32,332 nucleotides of DNA. It comes from Acidobacteriota bacterium. GTDB lineage: Bacteria; Acidobacteriota; Terriglobia; Bryobacterales; Bryobacteraceae. The DNA is taken from assembly GCA_016871115.1 (NCBI GenBank), contig VFZP01000017.1:1-32332 (forward strand). Reading direction: 5' to 3'. Positions 21,489 through 29,810 of the stretch are shown here, piece by piece. The notes under the pieces are model-generated. The model ran no database searches. It was not told the DNA's origin and was given only the letters and a program-made list of their open reading frames with translations. Made by a program: the position numbers and the translations under genes. The stretch's first letter is position 1, and the number at the start of each line of letters is the position of its first letter.

Positions 21489-21755
21489 CTACAACGACTG
21501 CAGCTGTTTGCCCGGTTTGAAACGGACAGCCTTCCCAGGTGGAATGGCTACCTCAGCGCCGGTACGCGGATTGCGGCCAATACCCGTCTTGCGCGGGCGG
21601 ACGTTGAAGATGCCAAAGCCCCGCAGTTCGATGCGTTCGCCGGCGCCGAGCGCCCGTTTCATGCTCTCAAACACGGTCTCCACGGCCATCTCGGCCTTGG
21701 TCTTGGTGATGCCTGTGCGGTTCACCACTTCGTTAATGATGTCGAGCTTAATCAT
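21489..21755 (-). CDS. HU/IHF-family DNA-binding protein
   Basis: Histone-like dimer subunit of 88 aa. The N-terminal helices (MIKLDIINEVVNRTG, KAEMAVETVFESM) form the dimer body. The GFGIFNVRPR strand and the DNA-contacting arm follow, with the conserved RNPRTG and the tip proline, then IPPGKAVRFKPGK. Length and motif order are exact for HU/IHF. The IELRGFGIF form and the longer C-terminus suggest an IHF-beta-like branch, but the two cannot be separated with confidence here. First gene of the HU-M50-GT2-GT4 run. The 56 bases to the divergent flavin reductase must hold both promoters. Confidence 0.95.
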   Translation of the reverse strand: MIKLDIINEVVNRTGITKTKAEMAVETVFESMKRALGAGERIELRGFGIFNVRPRKTGIGRNPRTGAEVAIPPGKAVRFKPGKQLQSL

Positions 21756-21811
21756 CGCGGCTTCTTTCTCAGGTTGGCTTTAAACTCTATGATAGGATTG
21801 AAGTTACCACC

Positions 21812-22309
21812 GTGTCAACCCGCCCCGAGCCGCCGCCGGAGTTCGCCGCCGAACAATTCCGTCTGGCGTGTGCGCAGTTTGCCACCGGCATTGCCATCGC
21901 CTCCACCCTTGACGACGCCGGCCAACCGCACGGCATGACCGTGAATTCGTTCACCAGCGTCTCGATGCATCCGCCCCAGGTTCTCATCTGCGTCGACATC
22001 ACGGCGGGGCTGTTGCCCATCATCACCAAGCGCGGCGGTTTCGGCCTCAGTTTTCTCGCCGAACATCAGCAGGATCTGTCCTCTCGCTTTGCCCGCCGGG
22101 GGCAAAACCGCTTTGAAAGCACACCTTGGATTGCCGGGCAGTCCGGCGTACCGCTGATTCCGGGTGCGCTCGCGCACATGGAATGCCGGATTGACCAGAC
22201 CATCCACACCGGCGACCATGCCATCCTAATCAGCCGCGTGATTGCTGCCGATATCTCCAGTGGTAGACCGTTGCTTTACTTCGAGCGCGGCTACCGCAAA
22301 CTGGAATGA
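21812..22309 (+). CDS. Flavin reductase domain protein (FMN-binding split barrel)
   Basis: A 165-aa protein of the flavin reductase-like family, which reduces or binds FMN and often serves a two-component monooxygenase. FATGIAIASTLDDAGQPHGM, then TVNSFTSVSMHPPQVLICVD, is the family signature. FGLSFLAEHQQDLSSRFA and the HMECRIDQTIHTGDHAILI segment complete the barrel. The start is GTG at 21812; no earlier in-frame start fits the family. No monooxygenase partner is adjacent. It overlaps the downstream membrane-protein gene by four bases (ATGA), suggesting a two-gene unit. Confidence 0.92.
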   Translation: MSTRPEPPPEFAAEQFRLACAQFATGIAIASTLDDAGQPHGMTVNSFTSVSMHPPQVLICVDITAGLLPIITKRGGFGLSFLAEHQQDLSSRFARRGQNRFESTPWIAGQSGVPLIPGALAHMECRIDQTIHTGDHAILISRVIAADISSGRPLLYFERGYRKLE

Positions 22310-23118
22310 TCGGGCTACTGAAACGGATTCACAAGTCGGACCGCATCCTGTCCAACACGGGCTGGTTGCTCATTTTCTTTGCGCTTTTCGGGCTGTGCGC
22401 CGCCCCCTGGGATGATTCGGCCCTCGCCCAAGGCGCCACGCACCCATTCGCCAAGGTGATTCGCTACAGCGTGGGCCTGGCGCTGCACACCTGGGCGATG
22501 GCGTTGTTTCTGGGGTACTTCACAGACTGCCCGGGCAGCCTCCGCAAGATCGCGCGTTGGGGCATCGCGGTGTGCGCACTCGCCACGGCGGCCGCCATCG
22601 GCGTGCAGGCGATTCGCGGCATGCCGTCTCATTACAACGTGGCCACCAGCACCGATGCCATGCTGTTCGCGGTATTGTCAGGATCCACGCTAGGCAATTG
22701 CGGCTTCGTGCTGCTGCTGCTGTTTTTGTATCTGTGGATCGAAGTGGATCAGCCGCGGGCCTAAGTGATGGGCATCCGGCTGGGCTTTTTGCTGTTCATC
22801 ATAGGCGGCCTCGGGGGGATGCTCATGATCATGAACCAGGCGCACACAGTGGGCGCGCCTGACGGGGGCCCCGAGCTGCCTCTGCTTTCGTGGAGCATCA
22901 AGGCGGACGATCTGCGGGCGGCACATCTGGCTGGTGTGTTTGCGATTCAGGCGCTGCCGCTGGCCGGGTGGCTGATCAGCCGGGTGATGAGAGACCGCCA
23001 GCTTGCCGTGCAGATCGGCGCGGTGACGGCCGTGGCGCTCGCCTGGGTCTGGATTTTCCGCTCGCTGCTGATGCAGGCTGTGGCTGGCCGCCCGGTCTTT
23101 ACGGTAGCGGGGCTGTAA
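22306..23118 (+). pseudogene. Polytopic membrane protein of unknown function, split by an in-frame stop
   Basis: Two consecutive frames in the same phase, 152 and about 117 codons, together look like one family of roughly 270-residue bacterial membrane proteins. The first half has four or so hydrophobic helices and MPSHYNVAT. The second half carries the conserved AHTVGAPDGGPELPLLSWS and DDLRAAHLAGVFAIQALPLAGW. The break is TAA at 22762-22764, between QPRA and VMGIRLGFLLF. The family usually has an aromatic residue there, and a TAC (Tyr) codon would differ by a single C to A. No indel is needed. The second half could in principle restart at GTG 22765 or ATG 22768. Its overlap with the flavin reductase gene suggests coupling. 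Function unknown. Confidence 0.72.
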
Positions 23119-23160
23119 GCAGGCTTACCCCCGGCGCTGCCCGGTGTCGATACTGACGCA

Positions 23161-24399
23161 TCACTGCGCCATTCCGCGCGCGGCGATACGCCACACGGCT
23201 TCGACATTGCCGCCGCGGAGACAGAACAGCCGGTCGTAGAGATTCACCGACGGGTCGCAATGCGGGATCACGAACTCGGCCTTGTCGCCTACCGACAGCG
23301 CCTTGGCGCCCGCACCGAAGGTGAGTTTTCCGTGCTCGTCCCCGCCATAGGCGAACGTGACGGCGGAGTTGTCTTTGATGCGCGGCGGGAACGGCTTGTC
23401 GGTTGAGAACGCCTTCAGCCCGCCGTCAACGATCACAAGCGCATCGTGGGGCTTACTGACAACGGTGGTGAGCACGGTGAGCGAATTCGGGAAGTCGCCG
23501 TAGAACTCGTTGCCGTCCGCGCCGCCGATGCGGTTGTAGTCGACATCCATGAACATGAAGCTGCCCGGCTGTAGCTCAGTGACGCCATCGATGTCGGTAT
23601 CGATGTTGTAGGTACCCGTCGACCCGCCGGTGAGCCGCTCCATCGCGATGCCCTTGGCGCGAATCGCGTTGATCGTTTCCACCGCCTTGCCCATTTCTTC
23701 CGTGGACACTTTCTTGCGCTGCGCAAAGCCGACGACGTGCGCGGCGTGGCCCGCATAGGCCTGAACGGTGGTGAGCTTCAAATTCTTCAGCCGCTGCAAA
23801 CCTTCGGCGAGCGCCACGGCGGGCGCGCCGGGTTGGATGCCAGTGCGGTTGCCGATCCATAAATCGATGGCCACGGGAATCGTAACCTTTGCGGCGCGCG
23901 CGGCGGCGTCGAGTTCCTCGGCCATCTGCATGTTGTCCACGCAGAACATGGTGTCGGGCGCAAGGCGCGCGAGGCGAGCCGCCCGTTCGATTTTGTACTT
24001 GCCCACCACCGCGGTGGTCACCAGCAGGCCGCGCACGCCGGCGGCGGCAAACGCCTCAGCCTCGCTGATCTTGGCGGCGCACGCCCCCACGGCGCCCGCG
24101 GCGATGAGGCGCTGCGCAATCTCCGGGCACTTATGCGTCTTGCCGTGCGGGCGGATGGCGCGGCCCTTGCCCTTCACGTAGCCGATCATCTTGGACACGT
24201 TCGCCTCGAAGGCATCTAGATCAAGCAGCAGCGCGGGCGTAGGCAGGTCCGCGCGCGTCAATTTGCCTTTGACGTCGCCTTTCTCAATGAACTTCTCAAT
24301 TTCGGCCCACGTGTAGGAAGCGGCGGGCAAAGCGGAGGGCACGGCGGCGGCAACAAGCGTGGTGGACATGAAGGTTCGGCGGGAAGCGAGCATCATCAT
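23161..24399 (-). CDS. Tat-exported DSD1-family PLP enzyme (alanine racemase-like fold)
   Basis: A 412-aa fold-type III PLP enzyme of the D-serine dehydratase/D-threonine aldolase group. After LPTPALLLDLDAFEANV, the PLP lysine is Lys87 in RPHGKTHK. The C-terminal IPHCDPSVNLYDR is the metal-site region of the family. Which D-amino acid it acts on is not decidable. The N-terminus has a twin-arginine signal (LASRRTFMSTTLVAAAVPSA), so it is probably folded with its cofactor and exported by Tat. Start: first of three ATG codons (24399), with GAGG about seven bases upstream; an upstream in-frame codon at 24441 would overlap the divergent gene. A 31-base gap separates it from the divergent creatininase, suggesting shared control. 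Confidence 0.88.
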   Translation of the reverse strand: MMMLASRRTFMSTTLVAAAVPSALPAASYTWAEIEKFIEKGDVKGKLTRADLPTPALLLDLDAFEANVSKMIGYVKGKGRAIRPHGKTHKCPEIAQRLIAAGAVGACAAKISEAEAFAAAGVRGLLVTTAVVGKYKIERAARLARLAPDTMFCVDNMQMAEELDAAARAAKVTIPVAIDLWIGNRTGIQPGAPAVALAEGLQRLKNLKLTTVQAYAGHAAHVVGFAQRKKVSTEEMGKAVETINAIRAKGIAMERLTGGSTGTYNIDTDIDGVTELQPGSFMFMDVDYNRIGGADGNEFYGDFPNSLTVLTTVVSKPHDALVIVDGGLKAFSTDKPFPPRIKDNSAVTFAYGGDEHGKLTFGAGAKALSVGDKAEFVIPHCDPSVNLYDRLFCLRGGNVEAVWRIAARGMAQ

Positions 24400-24430
24400 T
24401 GACGGCCTCGACTGCGTGTAGGATAGCACG

Positions 24431-25231
24431 GTGGCTCGCAAATACCGCTACGAGGAGTTCACCTGGCCGGAGATCCGCGAGGCCGTCGCCGGCCGGCGCG
24501 TGGCAGTGCTGCCGGTGGGCACCATTGAACAGCACGGACCGCACCTGCCGCTGCTCACCGACGTGATCACCGCGACGGAAATGTCGCGCCGCGCCGTGGA
24601 GCAGATCGCCGAAGAAGCCGTGCTGCTGCCTTCGGTGCAATACGCCTTCAACGAACACCATCTCGACTTTCCCGGCACCATCGCCGTGCAGGGCCCCACG
24701 TTCATCAACTACATCACCGACATCGGCCAGAGCCTGGCGCATCATGGCTTCAAGAAAATCCTACTGGTGAACGGCCACGGCAGAAACGTGCCGTTTCTCG
24801 ACATCGCCGCGCGCAACATCACCAATCACTCAGACGCGATCTGCGCAATGGTGTCGTGGTGGAGCCTGGTGCCGAAGCTGCTATTGAACGAACTGCGCGA
24901 GTCTGAGTATCCGGGCGGCATGGCGCATGGGTGTGAGCTGGAAACGTCGGTGCTGCTGTATCTGTGCGGGCAACTGGTGCAGATGGACAAGGCCGAGAAA
25001 GACATGCCCGTGAAGAAATCGGAGTACTTCTACTGGGATCTGCAAGCGCCCTCGCCCGTGTTCTTTCAGGAGTTCTTCAGCCGCTACTCGCGCACGGGCA
25101 CCACGGGCGACCCGACCAAGGCAACGGCGGAGAAGGGCCGGCGCTTCACCGAGGCCGTAATTGAAAATCTGATCAAGGTGATCCGCGAACTGCGCGCGCG
25201 GGAGATTGCCCCGCGGCGCGATCATCACTAA
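24431..25231 (+). CDS. Creatininase-family amidohydrolase
   Basis: Cytoplasmic metal-dependent hydrolase of 266 aa. It carries the family site GTIEQHGPHLPLLTD (Glu33, His35, Asp44) and a second ligand region NGHGRN with His116. GMAHGCELETS at 164-172 completes the pocket. The family includes creatinine amidohydrolase, mycofactocin MftE and formamide hydrolases; substrate here unknown. The start is GTG at 24431 because no ATG fits the conserved N-terminus. Divergent from the PLP enzyme. Its TAA abuts the stop of the opposite-strand antiporter with no gap. Intact, unlike the second creatininase-like gene at 28895-29753. Confidence 0.9.
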   Translation: MARKYRYEEFTWPEIREAVAGRRVAVLPVGTIEQHGPHLPLLTDVITATEMSRRAVEQIAEEAVLLPSVQYAFNEHHLDFPGTIAVQGPTFINYITDIGQSLAHHGFKKILLVNGHGRNVPFLDIAARNITNHSDAICAMVSWWSLVPKLLLNELRESEYPGGMAHGCELETSVLLYLCGQLVQMDKAEKDMPVKKSEYFYWDLQAPSPVFFQEFFSRYSRTGTTGDPTKATAEKGRRFTEAVIENLIKVIRELRAREIAPRRDHH

Positions 25232-26918
25232 TCATCCGTAGATGCGGCGGCGCGCGTCGTCCACCAGGGGGGCGGCGGCGGATTCATCGATGTCGAGACG
25301 CGCAAGCGCGCGGCGCACCATTTCCACGCCGCCTTCGAACTCCGGCTGCACCATCGCCTCCACGCCCAGCAGTCCCAGTTGGCTGGCGTGCGGCGCGCCA
25401 TGCACACGCGCGACCACGGCCAGTTCGGGGCAGGCCGCGCGGGCGCGCTCGGCGGTGAGCAGTACACTCGCGCGATCCGGCATGGTGGCCAGCAGCACGC
25501 GCGCGCGCTCAATGCCGGCGGCGTGGAGAATATCGGTGCTAGTGGCATCGCCCCAGACGCCGCGGAGCCCATCGCGTTGCAGGTCGCTGAAAAGGGCATA
25601 CTCGGATTCAATAACCACGATCGGCGGCGGCCGCGGTGAGCACCCGCGCGGCGGCGCGGCCCGTGCGTCCGTAGCCGCAGATGATGGCGTGGCCGGTGAG
25701 TGCGGCGTGGTCAGCGGCGGTGACGGTGGGCAGTGCGGCCGGCTCCACGCGGCGGCGCACGAAACGGCGCGCCAGCGGCAGCGCGGCGGAAGAAACGACG
25801 GGCGAGAGGGCCATGGTGAGCACGGTGCTGGCCAGCAGCAGGTAGTAGACGGATTTCGTGAGCGCACCCGTTGTGAGCCCGGTGCGCGCCAGCACGAATG
25901 AGAATTCACCCACCTGCGCGAGGCCCAGCCCCACAATCCACGGCGCGTGATTGGCATAGCCGAACGCGCACGTGATGACGCCGAAGATAACCGCTTTGCC
26001 CGTCACGATGGCCAGAATCGCCAGCAGCAGGGCGAGCGGATGAGCAAGCAGGAAAGCCGGATCGAACAGCATGCCGACGGTGGCAAAGAACAGCAAGCCG
26101 AAGATGTCGCGCAGCGGGCCGAGGTCGGCAAACGCCTGGTGGCTGAACTCAGCTTCGCTCAAGATAAGCCCGACGAGAAACGCGCCGAGCGCAAACGAGT
26201 AGCCCGCGGCGTGCACCGCAAACCCGGTGCCCACGCCGACGGCCACCACCGCTACCAGAAACAGTTCCCGCGGGCCCCATTGAATGATCCCGATGAGCAA
26301 AGGTGGAAACAGGCGCGTGCCCAGCCACCAGGTGGCGAACAAAATGACGGCCGCCTGAAGCACGGAGAGCGCGATCTTCACCGCCAGGTCTTGCCCGGCC
26401 CCGGCGCCACTCAGTTGCGGCAGGATCACGAGCATGGGAATCACGGCAAGGTCTTGAAACACCAGCCAGCCGATCATGATGCGGCTGGCCAGCGTACCAG
26501 TGACGCCGCGCGCCGATAGCGTTTTCAACACCACCATGGTGCTGGAAAGTGACACGGCCGCGCCGAACCAGGCGGCTTCTACGGGCTTCATGCCGAAGCC
26601 GGCCATGCCCCCGAGGGCAGCGGCTGCGGCCGTGAGGAGCACCTGCAGCGCGCCGCCGGCGAGGGCAATGCGGCGCACGGGAGCCAGGTCGGCAATCGAG
26701 ACTTCCAGGCCGAGCGAGAACAGCAGCAGCGCCACGCCAATCTCGGCCAGCAGTTCAACGTCGCGGATCTGCGCCACCGTCGGCCCGGCGGTGTGCGGCC
26801 CGACGGCCACGCCCGCCGCCACGTAGCCCACCAACAACGGCAGGCGCAACAGACGTGCGAGGGTAGCGCCGGCGAGGCCGGCAATGACGATCAGGACAAA
26901 GTCCGCCGCGATGCCAAT
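25232..26918 (-). pseudogene. Kef/CPA2-type cation:proton antiporter with RCK domain, frameshifted, start codon degenerate
   Basis: Membrane antiporter (about 12 helices) plus a cytosolic TrkA-N/RCK domain. Visible: LRLPLLVGYVAAGVAVGP in helix 1-2, LGLEVSIADL, LVFQDLAVIPMLVILP, FALGAFLVGLILSEAEFSHQ and GLAQVGEFSFVLA. Then the nucleotide-binding ICGYGRTGRAAARVL starts the RCK domain. Near 25622-25632, in a GCC run, the frame jumps. Removing one base joins LTAAA to IVVIESEYALFSDL, and the rest of the RCK domain follows to 25232. The N-terminus also lacks a normal start. The conserved frame runs up to a stop at 26922 with no ATG, GTG or TTG; an ATT at 26916 sits where the start should be, and the first in-frame ATG (26849) would cut helix 1. 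Either broken or mis-sequenced. Confidence 0.82.
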
Positions 26919-26958
26919 TGCTTAGTATGGCGTCGGCATCGCGGCGAATGTGACGAGA

Positions 26959-28838
26959 CTAGGGCTGGCCCGCACCGGCGAGCACACGCGTCGAGTAACT
27001 CAACGAAGTAGTGCCCACGCGGGTGTAGAGGACTGTCACATCCACGCGTTGTCCGGAGGCGATCGTAGCGGCCACGGTAGCATACGGTTGGCCCGCGGGC
27101 GTCGCGCATTGCGTGAGGCCAGCCGGGCTGACCGTCGTCCAACCGGTGGCGAGGTTGTCTAGCACCAGCTTCACGTTCGCCAGCGAGGCGCCATTATTGC
27201 GTACGCGGATTACCTGGCGATACTGCCCGGTGCTCGACACGAACTGCACCTGCTGACGGTTGACCGTCACCTGGCTGTTGACGTCGGTGGCAACCGAGGG
27301 GACGAAGTTCGCGGCCACGCTGAGCGGGCCGTTCACCGTGAGGTTCGCACCCGGCGTGATCGCGCCGGCGGTGTAGCAGGCCGCGGGAACGGCTGTCGCT
27401 GTGACGGCAGTTCCGGCGTTGTAGAAGCCATCCGGCGAGGCGGGGCTGAGCGAGACTGTCCCGCCGCCGGTGGGCGTCACCGAAGTGGTTACCTGGTGCT
27501 GGGCCTGGAACGACGCGGTGTAGGTGGTATCGGCAAAAGGCACCGTTACGGTCTGGCCCTTCGGACCTCCCTGGCTCCAACTGGCAAACACAAGGCGCGA
27601 CCCAGGCGCGCCGGCCTACGGGCTGGGCACATCGAGCGCGAGGAGCAAACCGAGCGTACGCGGCGAGGTGTTCGGCGCCACCACGGTCTGGCCGCCCGCG
27701 GTCACCTGCAGACCCGTCGGCGAGCAGAGCAGCGTGACATTGACGGCCGGGGGCAGCGCAAAACGCGCCACAGTGGCCTGGTTCGCCAGCGGTTGCAGCA
27801 CGAGGAACGCGTTCGTTGTGTTCGCGCGCGCTGTAGCAATGGAGGTGGTGGACACGGGCGGGAAATCCGTGGCAGCGCCGGAGAATCCTGACGCCCCGCC
27901 GCGCAGCAGATGAATGCCGCCCGCAGTGGAAGAGACAATCAAGTCCGGCCACAAGTCGCCGTCCGAGTCCTGCGTGGAAACGCCGTGCGGCGCAAAGCCG
28001 CCGGGCAGCCCGATCGAAACCGGCGCGGCAAACGCGCCCGCCACTTGACCAGCCAGGAACGCGAGGTCTGCGGCGCGATCCACCACGATGTCAGCGCGGC
28101 CGTCGCGGTTGAGGTCTTCCAGCAGCAGTGTTTTGAAACCGCCGTTCACGGCGAGACCGTTCACTTCACCGACGCCGTGAGTCCGCCCAGTCCGTCGGCA
28201 CGGAAGACAGAGAGTGTGCCCGTGGTGGTAGTGGCAGCCACGAGCGGCTCGGCGGTGGCGGCCACGGCAGCCACCTGTCCACCGGCGGGCAACGTCACTG
28301 ACGGGCGCGGAGCAGGCCCGCCGTAGATTACCTTGATGCCCGCCGCGTGACCCACCACAATGTCGAGGTTCGTATCGAGGTCCACATCCGTCACCGCAAT
28401 CGACGTCGGCACGACGCCCAGCTGAATCGAGACCGCCGGAGTGAACCCGCCGATGCCATTCCCTTGGTGGACCACGACGTCCTGCAACCCGGCATGAGCC
28501 ACCAACAGATCGACATTCGTGTCCTTGTTCCAGTCGCCGCCGGCCACCGCCACCGGTGCGGTACCGGCCGAGAAGTAGACGTTGAAAGGCGCATACGGAG
28601 GCAGAGTCCCGCCGCCGCCACCACCACCGCTCGAAGCCGTGACGGTAAGGAGGACCTTCACCGAATTGTCATTCGTGGTGACGAAGGCAAAATCCTTGAT
28701 GTTGTTCTTGTCGACGTCAACGCCGATGAGGCCGGCGGGGCCGGACGGCGTGTTGTAGGTGACCGGAGCAATGACGGCCTGAGCATCCACGATTACGGGA
28801 GCGGCCAGGAGCGCGAATAAGGGCAGCGCGGGCTTCAT
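26959..28838 (-). pseudogene. Secreted FG-GAP/VCBS beta-propeller protein, one frameshift and one in-frame stop
   Basis: Exported protein of about 626 codons. It has a signal peptide (MKPALPLFALLAAPVIVDAQ), then FG-GAP repeats with calcium-loop patterns: DVDKNNIKDFAFV, DWNKDTNVDLLVA, DVDLDTNLDIVVG, DLNRDGRADIVVD and DSDGDLWPDLIVS. A Gly7 linker is present near residue 75. The C-terminal part has LVFASWSQGG and a TPTGGGTVSLSP bacterial Ig-like region. At about 28161-28167 a one-base loss shifts the frame; AAGG for AAG restores SVKVNGLAVNGG. TAG at 27616-27618 stops it between DVPSP and AGAPGSRLVF. Homology continues through both. Start ATG 28838, with TTG 28841 in front. Adhesion or matrix roles are usual for the fold; no enzyme motif seen. 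Confidence 0.78.
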
Positions 28839-28894
28839 CAAGCAATAGTTCGACAGGCCGGCCCGTTCTTCACAGAGATAAACTACGGGGAAAT

Positions 28895-29753
28895 CTACTT
28901 ACTCGCCGCCACTGCCCGCCGGATCGCCGCCACCGTTACTTCGGCGCGGTACTCCAGGGCGCGGCGGCCCACCGCCACGGTCTTCGCCACGGGATCGAGC
29001 TTCACGCCGTTGATAGCAAGCCTGCCTTTTGCGCGGCGCTGATTCACGCGCGCGGCATTCGGATCGGCGGCCATCACCATCGCTGTAATAGCAACGTTAT
29101 CGTGGTGACCTTCGTCCACTTCCTGAATGCCCTGCCCGGCCAGCCATTTCGATAACTCGCCGCTGTCATAGAACGAATAGTATTCGGGGATGAAGTAAAT
29201 CCCCGCACCCGCCGCCCGCCACTTGGGCATCAATTCAGCAGCAACTTCCTTCATGCCGGTCTGGTTGCCACCGCTATCGCCGATGAGGATCACGCGCTCA
29301 AAACCGTGCGCACGAAGGCTCTCGGCGATGTCTGTGAGGAGCGCCTTGAACGTAGCCTGGCGCACGCTGATGGTGCCCGGATACTTCATGTGCCCGGTGG
29401 GCGGCGCAATGTCGCCTTCCGGCACAAAGGGCACGATGGGCGCTACTAGTGTGTTACCCAGCTTCCGCGCGATCGCTTCGGTGGCTACGCGCAGCACGTA
29501 GTTGTGTTTGCCGGTAGCAGGTACGGGCCGTTCTGTTCGACGCCGCCCGTGGCGACAATCGCCGTGGTCTTGCCCGCGCGCAGCGCATCGCGCACTTCAA
29601 GCCACGTTAGCTCTTCAATGAACAACGAGGGCGAGGCATCGATGGGCCGCGCCATATTCGGGTCTGGCGTCATAGCGGTGGCAGACAGCCCGGGGGGGGG
29701 CGGGTCTGCGCGGCGGCGAGGGCGCAGAAAAGAAAAACGGCAGTGGAGCGCAT
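28895..29753 (-). pseudogene. Secreted creatininase-like protein, two single-base frameshifts
   Basis: The ATG at 29753 begins a signal peptide (MRSTAVFLFCALAAAQTRP). It runs into a 9-base C run on the coding strand (29692-29700); ten C would keep the frame into LSATAMTPDPNMARP. The creatininase fold follows (LFIEELTWLEVRDALRAGKT, ATGGVEQNGPYL). Near 29516-29520 a second base is missing; CTGGCT for CTGCT restores ATGKHNYVLRVATEAIARK, after which the frame is open to 28895. The metal-site residues differ from the classic family: EQNGP replaces EQHGP, KHN stands near the usual Asp, and GDSGGN replaces NGHGGN. It lies 57 bases after the Oar-like receptor. Could be real decay, slippage at the C run, or sequence error. 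Confidence 0.75.
29692..29700 (-). repeat. Homopolymer run of nine C (coding strand) in a signal-peptide region
   Basis: Nine consecutive G on the plus strand. Its length sets the reading frame of the secreted creatininase-like gene: nine leads to a stop soon after, ten stays in frame. Confidence 0.8.
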
Positions 29754-29810
29754 CGGCCTCTCAGCCTACTACACTCAACCGCCGCCGATTCCGGCAACGC
29801 CGGGTTGCGT

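Noticed and set aside
22765-23118. A separate small membrane-protein gene starting at GTG 22765
   Set aside because: It is in phase with the preceding frame, begins in the middle of a conserved family region and has no ribosome-binding site, so a split gene is more likely.
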